Assembly: GCA_902766185.1 (NCBI GenBank)
Contig: CACXCQ010000254.1
Location: 1 to 8,206 of the forward strand
Direction: 5' to 3'
DNA length: 8,206 nucleotides
Origin: an uncultured Eubacteriales bacterium
GTDB taxonomy: Bacteria > Bacillota > Clostridia > Peptostreptococcales > Anaerovoracaceae
Positions 1 through 5,266 of the stretch are shown piece after piece. The number at the start of each line of letters is the position of its first letter. Positions within the stretch are counted from its first letter, which is position 1. The translations under genes were made by a program, and so were the position numbers. The notes beneath the pieces are model-generated. The model saw nothing but the letters and a program-made list of their open reading frames with translations. It searched no databases and had not been told where the DNA came from.

Positions 1-1
1 G

Positions 2-202
2 TCCATCGCATCCGTCGTGGATCCGGATCTGTTCATCATCGGCGGCGGCGTTTCCGCAGCCGGCCAATTCCTGCTGGATGGTCTGCAAAAGGCTTATCAA
101 GCGCAGGTATTCCACGCCTCACGAAGGACTGCTTTCCGGCTCGCGTCCATGGGCAACGACGCAGGACTATTGGGACCTCTGGTTCCCCTCATGCGGGAAT
201 AA
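2..202 (+). CDS. ROK-family glucokinase, C-terminal fragment (5' end outside window)
   Basis: The reading frame is open from base 2 to the TAA at 200-202 and gives the last 66 residues of a protein that begins before the window. The segment has two features typical of the C-terminus of ROK glucokinases: a DPDLFIIGGGVSAAG stretch (the conserved hydrophobic-GGGVS element) and a closing MGNDAGLLG motif. Enzymes of this family phosphorylate glucose in the cytoplasm with ATP. The catalytic Asp and the zinc-binding Cys/His motif would lie upstream and cannot be checked, so other ROK sugar kinases or ROK repressors remain possible; the GNDAG ending favours glucokinase. The ATG at 17 is internal and is not a real start. 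It is convergent with the kinase gene, 49 bp away, and I see no clear terminator in the gap. Confidence 0.85.
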   Translation, partial: SIASVVDPDLFIIGGGVSAAGQFLLDGLQKAYQAQVFHASRRTAFRLASMGNDAGLLGPLVPLMRE

Positions 203-251
203 TCCGGAGCTTCCTGGCATCGCGGGCAGTCAGGCACGGTCATTCACGTCA

Positions 252-1472
252 TCACGGATAGATCAGAACCGCCACAATGACCGGGATGAAGAGGACGATC
301 AATGCTCCCAGAACGATCCGGGCGATATTCGGCGGCATCTGCTCACGCTTTTTGAATGGAAATACATCCCGGAATCCCATGAAATTCCCGAAGTAGAAGA
401 TCAGCCCGAAGATGGCCAGAGACATGAGTACACGATTGACCATTGTTTCCGTGGGTCCCGCGGGCGACCCGTCTGATTTTGTGATCTCCGTTATGGAGAT
501 CGTCGCCAGCACCATCAGATACCCTAACCCGGCAAAAATCATGGGAACCGGTCTGCCGCTGCGAAAACCCGGGATCTCTCTGAAGATGTCTCCGATGCCG
601 GATATCGTTCTTCTTCCGCCGGCCGTCTGTTCGCCGGTCATCTGTCCGCCGGTCATCTGGGTTCCGGCCGTCTGTCCCCTTCCCCCCGTTTCGCGAGGGC
701 CTTCGGCAGCGCGCGCCTTCCTCAGCGCCACAGCCAGTTCCCGAACATTCGCGTATCTGTCCTTCGGGTCTATGCTGATGCAGCGCCGGATCACACCACC
801 CAATCCTCCGTCATAGATCTCCTCTGCAGGAAAACGGCCGGTGAGCAGGCGGTTCATCACCACCCCGATGGCATAGATGTCCGTCCGTTCCGAGGACCGG
901 GCGAAGCCAAACTGCTCCGGCGCAGCATACTCCTCAGTGCCCATGAGCACCGTGTCCCGACCCCTGCCCGTGGGATGTTCGCCGTGTGCTCCCGTGCTCC
1001 CATTGGTCCCTTTGATCATTTCATCCCAGTTCAAACGGGCAGCGTTGAAATCGATCAGCCATAGCTGCTCGCCGCTGAGGATCAGATTCGATGGCTTGAT
1101 ATCCCGGTGGATGATCTTCGGCTCGTGCTCATGCAAAGGCTGGAGCACCACGCAAAGCTGCAGCACAAATCTTCGGACCTCCTCTTCAGTCAAAGGTCCG
1201 CTCTCCAGCCTTTGCTCGAGGCTCTGCCCGTTGATGTATTCTTCGATAACGATGAGCCTGTCTCCGTCCTCGATGACCTCCGCGATCTCCGGAACCTGCG
1301 GGAATCTCTCCTCCGCCAGAATCCTGAAGACCTCCCGATCGAACACCGACATCGTCTTCTTCACATAGAGACGACCCTTTGTCATGTGTTCCACGAGCGT
1401 GATGCCGCGGCGTTCATCGATAACAGAAAGCTCCCTGTAAAATGATAACGCAAGCTCGTCTTCCGGTTTCAT
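252..1472 (-). CDS. Membrane-anchored Hanks-type Ser/Thr protein kinase with DFN motif
   Basis: This is a 406-residue protein with an N-terminal kinase domain (about 10-255) and a membrane C-terminus. Visible kinase elements are Lys38/39 in a VAIK-like YVKK, Glu47 in a likely helix C, the catalytic HRDIKPSN (122-129, Asp124, Lys126, Asn129), DFN at 141-143, and GTEEYAAPE (178-186). The glycine-rich loop is not recognisable, and DFG reads DFN, although the Mg-binding Asp141 is kept. The activation segment carries a Gly/Thr/His-rich insert (about 151-175). A linker with four QTAG/QMTG-type pentapeptides (266-285) leads to three predicted TM helices (about 309-330, 344-366, 384-405), which would put the kinase in the cytoplasm and the C-terminus outside. 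There are no PASTA repeats, so it is not PrkC/PknB. The start is backed by GAGGAG seven bases upstream. It is divergent from the HTH gene, a likely partner. Kinase fold is near certain; activity is probable; substrates are unknown. Confidence 0.9.
   Translation of the reverse strand: MKPEDELALSFYRELSVIDERRGITLVEHMTKGRLYVKKTMSVFDREVFRILAEERFPQVPEIAEVIEDGDRLIVIEEYINGQSLEQRLESGPLTEEEVRRFVLQLCVVLQPLHEHEPKIIHRDIKPSNLILSGEQLWLIDFNAARLNWDEMIKGTNGSTGAHGEHPTGRGRDTVLMGTEEYAAPEQFGFARSSERTDIYAIGVVMNRLLTGRFPAEEIYDGGLGGVIRRCISIDPKDRYANVRELAVALRKARAAEGPRETGGRGQTAGTQMTGGQMTGEQTAGGRRTISGIGDIFREIPGFRSGRPVPMIFAGLGYLMVLATISITEITKSDGSPAGPTETMVNRVLMSLAIFGLIFYFGNFMGFRDVFPFKKREQMPPNIARIVLGALIVLFIPVIVAVLIYP
618..677. 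repeat. Four tandem 15-bp units in the kinase linker
   Basis: Units start at 618, 633, 648 and 663. The inner two share GCCGGTCATCTG and the outer two CCGGCCGTCTGT. Each unit encodes five residues of the kinase (read on the minus strand GQTAG, TQMTG, GQMTG, EQTAG; residues 266-285). Unit loss or gain keeps the frame, so the linker length could vary between strains without breaking the gene. Confidence 0.85.
986..1001. repeat. Tandem 8-bp direct repeat in the kinase activation-segment insert
   Basis: GTGCTCCC occurs twice back to back (986-993 and 994-1001). It lies in the part of the kinase gene coding residues 158-163, inside the low-complexity activation-segment insert. Eight is not a multiple of three, so slippage here would shift the frame. 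It may be only the trace of the duplication that made the insert. Confidence 0.7.
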
Positions 1473-1486
1473 GCTGTCTCTCCTCG

Positions 1487-1515
1487 TTGTAACCCAATTG
1501 AATATATTGTATCAT
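1487..1515 (+). promoter_or_regulatory. SigA-type promoter for the HTH gene
   Basis: TTGTAA (1487-1492) and TATCAT (1510-1515) are separated by exactly 17 bp. Transcription would begin near 1522, about ten bases before the AAAGGAG at 1532-1538, giving a short leader to the HTH gene. On the opposite strand TACAAT (1506-1511) could be the -10 of the kinase gene, but with no good -35. Confidence 0.6.
1497..1512. promoter_or_regulatory. Candidate operator: AT-rich near-palindrome between kinase and HTH genes
   Basis: ATTGAATATATTGTAT matches its own reverse complement at 12 of 16 positions, with a perfect AATATATT core. It sits between the -35 and -10 of the rightward promoter and covers the likely leftward -10. 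The site is well placed for a dimeric XRE repressor acting on both genes. Binding is inferred from position and symmetry only, and AT-rich promoter DNA produces such symmetry by chance fairly often. Confidence 0.35.
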
Positions 1516-1564
1516 GTAAGGGAAATCCGAGAAAGGAGAAACGGCACTGCGCCGGAAACATGGG

Positions 1565-2008
1565 ATGATCAAAGATAAGGACACGACCCGCAGCCTCTCC
1601 CGTGTGCTGGAAAACATGCAAAAGCAGGACGAAGGGAATTCGTTCATCGATCTTCACAGCGCTGGTGAATGCAGCTTCAGCAGCTATCTTCGGAAGATCA
1701 TGGAGAACTCCGGGCTGGAGAAATCCGAAATCGTCCGCCGAAGCGGCATCAGCAGAAACTACGTTTATAACGTGCTCAGCGGGAGCAGGCCCAATCCGGG
1801 ACGGGATAAGATCCTGGCCCTGTGCATCGCCTCCGAAATGAACTACCGCCAGACGCAGCAGGCGCTGGAGATCGCCGGCTCCGCACCCCTCTACCCCCGG
1901 GATCCCCGGGATGTGCGGATCGCTATCGCCATCAACAGTGGAATGCACGACGTGATGAACGTCAATCTGCTTTTGGATGAATACGGCCTCGCGCCGCTGG
2001 ACATCTGA
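1565..2008 (+). CDS. XRE/Cro-type helix-turn-helix protein paired with the kinase
   Basis: This is a 147-residue soluble protein. Residues about 38-105 form an XRE-like HTH: an SSYLRKIMENSGLEKSEIVRRSG stretch covers helices 1-2 (broken here by 'E49-N50' numbering only loosely), then SRNYVYNVLSG (63-73) is the recognition-helix region, followed by RDKILALCIASEMN. The C-terminal part (LYPRDPRDVRIAIAINSG, then NVNLLLDEYG) resembles a family of small HTH proteins I recall from Lachnospiraceae-type genomes, often next to a protein kinase. The N-terminal 35 residues are polar and probably disordered, with Ser and Thr that a kinase could modify. The start is uncertain: ATG at 1565 lacks a well-spaced ribosome site, while AAAGGAG (1532-1538) is ideally placed for an in-frame CTG at 1547, which would add six residues. 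Likely role: DNA-binding regulator, possibly controlled by or controlling the divergent kinase gene. Confidence 0.8.
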   Translation: MIKDKDTTRSLSRVLENMQKQDEGNSFIDLHSAGECSFSSYLRKIMENSGLEKSEIVRRSGISRNYVYNVLSGSRPNPGRDKILALCIASEMNYRQTQQALEIAGSAPLYPRDPRDVRIAIAINSGMHDVMNVNLLLDEYGLAPLDI

Positions 2009-2051
2009 TCTCACTTCCGCCGGACATCTTCGAGCGGGCCACAAACGCATG

Positions 2052-2083
2052 CCGAACGTGCTGACAGCACGCCCGGTTTTTTT
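2052..2083 (+). terminator. Rho-independent terminator after the HTH gene
   Basis: CGTGCT-GAC-AGCACG (2057-2071) forms a 6-bp stem with a three-base loop, and CCG/CGG outside it can pair across an internal mismatch. Seven T residues follow at 2077-2083. It lies 50-75 bases after the HTH stop codon and separates that gene from the zinc-ribbon gene. Confidence 0.8.
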
Positions 2084-2092
2084 GTACCTCCA

Positions 2093-2098
2093 TATAAT
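2093..2098 (+). promoter_or_regulatory. Possible -10 box for the zinc-ribbon gene
   Basis: A perfect TATAAT lies about 60 bases before the start codon at 2160, just after the terminator T-run. No -35 is visible at 16-18 bp. An alternative is TTGTAC (2082-2087) with a poor TATCGG at 17 bp. The region 2084-2144 is AT-rich and must hold the promoter, but the exact box is unsure. Confidence 0.3.
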
Positions 2099-2159
2099 AT
2101 AAGCTATCGGAATAATACAGATCAGTTTATACGAAATCGAGATCAAGGAGGTACTGATC

Positions 2160-2744
2160 ATGGCTAAGAACACCATGACGATATGCAAATCATGCGGCGC
2201 GCAGATCGCCACATCTGCGAAGACCTGCCCCAACTGTGGCGCGAAAAACAAGAAGCCCCTGTTCAAGAGGCCCTGGTTCATCATTTTGGTGATCATCGTT
2301 GTTCTCGGCATCATCGGCGGTGCCATGAGCGGCGGAGATGATTCTTCCGCCCCTGCGGATGACCAGAGCGCCGACCAGGTCCTGCAGGATGAGAGCAAGG
2401 ATGAAGGCGATGTCAAGGAAGAAAAGATCGAATACGAGTCCGTGACCGCGGATCAGATGATGGACGACCTCGATTCCAACGCCGCTGCAGCGAAAGACAC
2501 TTACGATGGTAAGTATGTGGCGGTCTCCGGCAAACTGGGCACCATTGACAGCGACGGCGCTTACATCGATGTCATGCCGGACGATGAATATGCTTTCCTT
2601 GGCGTGACCTGCTACATCCAGAATGACGATCAGCTGGAGCAAGTGAAGAGCCTTAACGCGGGAGACAGTCTGACCGTAAAAGGCAAGGTTACCGATGTGG
2701 GTGAGGTCCTGGGCTACTATCTGGACATCGACAGCATTGAGTAG
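2160..2744 (+). CDS. Zinc-ribbon, single-TM protein with C-terminal OB-fold-like (tRNA_anti-like) domain
   Basis: This is a 194-residue protein in three parts. Residues 9-26 hold CKSC and CPNC (Cys9, 12, 23, 26), a short zinc ribbon. Residues 40-57 form one hydrophobic helix after a basic KRPW stretch, so the ribbon should be cytoplasmic and the rest outside. A very acidic linker (about 59-95, rich in Asp, Glu and Ser) leads to a domain at about 95-194 with strands KYVAVSGKLGTI, YAFLGVTCYI, DSLTVKGKV and GYYLDIDSIE. That pattern fits the OB-fold-like domains annotated as tRNA_anti-like in Clostridia; despite the name, tRNA binding is not established, and outside the membrane it is unlikely. 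AAGGAGGT (2145-2152), seven bases before ATG, fixes the start. Function is unknown: a cell-envelope or ligand-sensing role is a guess. It stands alone between two terminators. Confidence 0.85.
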   Translation: MAKNTMTICKSCGAQIATSAKTCPNCGAKNKKPLFKRPWFIILVIIVVLGIIGGAMSGGDDSSAPADDQSADQVLQDESKDEGDVKEEKIEYESVTADQMMDDLDSNAAAAKDTYDGKYVAVSGKLGTIDSDGAYIDVMPDDEYAFLGVTCYIQNDDQLEQVKSLNAGDSLTVKGKVTDVGEVLGYYLDIDSIE

Positions 2745-2751
2745 GACAAAC

Positions 2752-2790
2752 GGCGGGACCGCATCGAAATGCGGTCCCGCCAGTTGTTTC
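2752..2790. terminator. Bidirectional terminator with perfect 13-bp stem
   Basis: GGCGGGACCGCAT (2752-2764) and its exact complement (2769-2781) enclose a CGAA tetraloop. GTTGTTT follows on the plus side and GTTTGT on the minus side, so neither U-tract is long. It lies between the convergent zinc-ribbon gene (stop at 2744) and the PLP-enzyme gene (stop at 2816) and probably ends both transcripts, or protects their 3' ends. Confidence 0.8.
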
Positions 2791-2815
2791 TGTCCGTTAT
2801 TGAACGTTCTGGTCT

Positions 2816-4084
2816 CTACACCCCCGCGATCTCTCTGATCGTGGCGATGGTCCTGTCGATATCATACTCCGTGCAGTAGGGCGCGAGTCCCAGGCGGATC
2901 AGTCCGCCCTTGTCGGCCAGGCCCAGAGCGGCGACGGTCTCGATGGCGTAGAAGTCGCCGTGCCAGGAGTTTATGCCCCGGGCGCCGAAGACTTCGGTGA
3001 CTTCCTCCGGCGTATGGCCTTCCATGGTGAATGCCACTGTCGGCGTCCTTTCTTCACCCTCCGCCGGGCCGTAGACCGTTACGCCCGGAATCTCATACAG
3101 AGCCTGCCGCAGCTTCGCGGCCAGAGGAGCCTCGTACTCATCGATGGCCATCATGCCAGCGACCACATTGCGGCGTCTGCCCTCCAGCCCTTGCAGCTCA
3201 TCCTCGAAGCAATCGGCATACTTCTCGCCGATATCCGCGATGAAATTCACCGCTTCGATCATGCCGCACATCAGCTCGTACTGGGGCGTGCCCATATGGA
3301 ACTTGCGGCTGCCCTCCGCGATGTCCTCCGCTCCGGCGTTGTTGAAGGAAAGGCTGGCCAGAAGTTTTTCGTCCATGTAGGCCAGTCCCATGTGGGGGCC
3401 GAAACACTTGTAGGGTGAGCAGAGCAGCACATCTGTGCCGATGGCTTTGACATCCACGGGCTTGTGGGCCGCGTAGTGGACAGCATCCACCACCGTTACG
3501 GCGCCCACCTCATGGGCGGCGTCGATGAACCGCTTCACGTCCGTGACCGTTCCGATGGCATTGGCCGCCCAGTTGATGGCCACCACCTTCGTGCGGTCGG
3601 ACAGCTTGGACATATAGTCATCGAAGTCCAGCTGCTTCGTCTCCGGATCCAGTCGGACGGTCTTCACGGTGAAGCCCAGCTCGCCCAGCCGGCGCCAGGG
3701 CTGGCTGTTGCACTGGTGGTCGATCTCGGTGATGATGACCTCATCCCCGGGGGACATGGTCTTGGCGATGTTGACCGAAAAGTTGTAGCTATGCTGGGTG
3801 GACGCGTTGCTGAAGCCCACCTCCTGAGGCGAGCACCCCAGGAAATCCGCCGCCGCCGCGAAGGCCAGGTTTTCCACCTCGTCGGTCCGGTGGCTGGCGC
3901 CGAAGTTGCCGCCCTCGTTGGCGTTATCGTTGATCAGATAACCGGTGATAGCATCCAGCACCCGCTGGGGAACCTGCGTCCCTCCGGGGCCGTCCAGATA
4001 GGCGATGGGCTCCCCCGCCACCTTCAGCTGACAGGCAGGAAACTGCGCCCTGACCGCTTCCACATCAAATTTGAATTCCTTCAT
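2816..4084 (-). CDS. Class V PLP-dependent enzyme, cysteine desulfurase-like (VC1184-type subfamily) lacking the desulfurase Cys
   Basis: This 422-residue cytoplasmic protein has the aminotransferase class V fold. Visible landmarks are LDGPGGTQVP (30-39), typical of the VC1184-type branch rather than true SufS; His123 in EIDHQCN, which stacks on the PLP ring in relatives; Asp200 with His203 in VVDAVHYAAH; the PLP-binding Lys226 in SPYKCFGPH; and Arg397 in IRLGLAPY, the likely carboxylate-binding Arg. In SufS and CsdA the catalytic Cys lies in an RxGHHCA-like loop near the C-terminus; here the matching loop reads WHGDFYA (374-380), with Tyr where Cys would be. Cysteine desulfuration is therefore doubtful, and a lyase, epimerase or aminotransferase-like reaction on an amino acid is as likely. 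GGAGGA seven bases before ATG lies inside the end of the upstream exporter gene; the 3-bp gap indicates co-transcription and coupled translation. No SufU, NifU or SufBCD gene is in the window. Confidence 0.85.
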   Translation of the reverse strand: MKEFKFDVEAVRAQFPACQLKVAGEPIAYLDGPGGTQVPQRVLDAITGYLINDNANEGGNFGASHRTDEVENLAFAAAADFLGCSPQEVGFSNASTQHSYNFSVNIAKTMSPGDEVIITEIDHQCNSQPWRRLGELGFTVKTVRLDPETKQLDFDDYMSKLSDRTKVVAINWAANAIGTVTDVKRFIDAAHEVGAVTVVDAVHYAAHKPVDVKAIGTDVLLCSPYKCFGPHMGLAYMDEKLLASLSFNNAGAEDIAEGSRKFHMGTPQYELMCGMIEAVNFIADIGEKYADCFEDELQGLEGRRRNVVAGMMAIDEYEAPLAAKLRQALYEIPGVTVYGPAEGEERTPTVAFTMEGHTPEEVTEVFGARGINSWHGDFYAIETVAALGLADKGGLIRLGLAPYCTEYDIDRTIATIREIAGV

Positions 4085-4087
4085 CGA

Positions 4088-5218
4088 TTATTCCTCCGTT
4101 TCTTCACTGAAATCAGTATCGATCGTGATCTGGATCGTATAGTCCGGGTACTCCTTCGAGACGGCTTCACGTATCTCCTGGCACACCTGCCGCCGGTCTT
4201 TGGCGTCGAAGCTCACGACGATATCGAACCGCATCGTCTTCGCTGCCGTGTCGATATAGAACCCGTGCATCTGGAGCACGTAAGGATTCTGTGCGGCGAT
4301 CTCCTCGATCTTTTCTCTGACCGCCACGTTCTCCGGATCCCTCATGTTTCTGGAATAGATGCTGATACCCGTCAGCGCCACGTTGTGCTTCTGATAGACA
4401 TCCATGGTGATCTTGCGGATCAGCGGATCCAGCTCGCTGGCAGGCATGTCGTCCGGCACCTCGATATGAATGGAACCATTGTAGGCATCCGGTCCGTAGT
4501 TATGCAAAACCAGGTCGTAGGCGCCGCTGATCTGCGGGTAGCTGGTGACCGCTTCTTTAATGTCCCTGGCAAGCTGAGCGTCCGCCCGCTCTCCCAGGAT
4601 CTGCGACAGGGTCTCCCGCAGCATGTCGATGCCGGCCTTGACGATCACCAGCGCGATGATGGCGCCCAGCCAGGCCTCCAGGGAAATATGAAAGATCAGA
4701 TAGATCGCCGCAGCAGCCAGCGTGGACGCGGAGATCACGGAATCCAGCTTCGCGTCCTCCCCGGAGTTGATCAGAGAACCGGAGTTCACCTTCACTCCGA
4801 CCCGCTTCACGTACGTGCCCAGAACGATCTTCACCACCACGGCCACCGCCACGATGATCAGCCCCACCGTACCGTAGTCCGGAGTATCCGGATTGATGAT
4901 CTTTTTTACGGATTCCACAAAAGCAGTAACGCCCGCGTACAGAACCAGCAGCGAAATGACCATGGCGCTCAGATACTCGATCCTGCCGTAACCGAAGGGA
5001 TGCTTTTTGTCCGCCGGTCTTCCCGCCAGCTTCGTGCCGATGATGGTGATGACCGAGCTGGCCGCGTCCGACAGATTGTTCACCGCATCCATGACGATGG
5101 CAATGGAGTTGGACGTCAGTCCAACCACCGCTTTGAACGCCGCCAGAAAAATGTTCGCCAGAATACCGATGATGCTGGTCCTGATGATGACTTTGTCCCG
5201 ACTAATGTCCTTATCCAT
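4088..5218 (-). CDS. Cation diffusion facilitator (CDF) metal exporter, probable Mn(II)-type
   Basis: This is 376 residues from the chosen start. About six TM helices occupy residues 10-205 and cytoplasmic domains follow. In TM2, MDAVNNLSDA gives Asn47-x3-Asp51; in TM5, GEDAKLDS gives Asp155-x3-Asp159. Zn exporters usually have His in these positions; Asn/Asp sets without His are reported for Mn(II) exporters of the MntE type, so Mn(II) is my inference, with Fe(II) or broad specificity possible. HPFGYGR (73-79) is the conserved TM2-TM3 loop. The C-terminal region is double length: a ZT_dimer-type domain (about 212-290) and a second similar alpha/beta domain (about 297-367), a layout seen in long Bacillota CDFs. 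The start at 5218 is preferred because GGAGGAG (5230-5224) is five bases away; a GTG at 5251 would add 11 residues but lies upstream of the predicted transcript start. The PLP-enzyme gene follows in the same operon. Confidence 0.88.
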   Translation of the reverse strand: MDKDISRDKVIIRTSIIGILANIFLAAFKAVVGLTSNSIAIVMDAVNNLSDAASSVITIIGTKLAGRPADKKHPFGYGRIEYLSAMVISLLVLYAGVTAFVESVKKIINPDTPDYGTVGLIIVAVAVVVKIVLGTYVKRVGVKVNSGSLINSGEDAKLDSVISASTLAAAAIYLIFHISLEAWLGAIIALVIVKAGIDMLRETLSQILGERADAQLARDIKEAVTSYPQISGAYDLVLHNYGPDAYNGSIHIEVPDDMPASELDPLIRKITMDVYQKHNVALTGISIYSRNMRDPENVAVREKIEEIAAQNPYVLQMHGFYIDTAAKTMRFDIVVSFDAKDRRQVCQEIREAVSKEYPDYTIQITIDTDFSEETEE

Positions 5219-5223
5219 ACGTT

Positions 5224-5230
5224 CTCCTCC
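5224..5230 (-). promoter_or_regulatory. Ribosome-binding site fixing the CDF start
   Basis: On the minus strand GGAGGAG stands five bases before the ATG at 5218. This decides for the shorter protein over the GTG at 5251, which has no such site. Confidence 0.75.
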
Positions 5231-5241
5231 AGTGTACAGAA

Positions 5242-5250
5242 ATTGTAGCA
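5242..5250 (-). promoter_or_regulatory. Extended -10 promoter for the CDF/PLP-enzyme operon
   Basis: The minus strand reads TGCTACAAT, a TGn-extended -10 with one mismatch to TATAAT. No good -35 is seen at 17 bp, as is usual for extended -10 promoters. Transcription would start near 5235, leaving about 17 bases to the ATG at 5218. It lies just 17 bases past the methyltransferase stop codon, so the operon may have this internal promoter as well as read-through. Confidence 0.45.
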
Positions 5251-5266
5251 CACATGGTTTACCAAG

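Noticed and set aside
618..677. CRISPR-like repeat array
   Set aside because: The 15-bp units are contiguous with no spacers and lie in frame inside the kinase gene.
252..1472. Naming the kinase prkC/pknB
   Set aside because: There are no PASTA repeats, three C-terminal TM helices instead of one, and no PP2C phosphatase or RsgA gene beside it.
1469..2416. 315-codon open frame on the minus strand
   Set aside because: It crosses the HTH gene, its terminator, the intergenic region and the start of the zinc-ribbon gene, and has no matching ribosome site or domain.
2816..4084. Naming the PLP enzyme sufS or csd
   Set aside because: The catalytic Cys loop is not present and no Fe-S assembly genes are nearby.
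3464..5248. 594-codon open frame on the plus strand
   Set aside because: It is antisense to both the CDF exporter and the PLP enzyme, which have clear motifs and ribosome sites. Its composition (His, Arg, Asp, Val rich, no domains) is typical of a shadow frame in GC-rich coding DNA.
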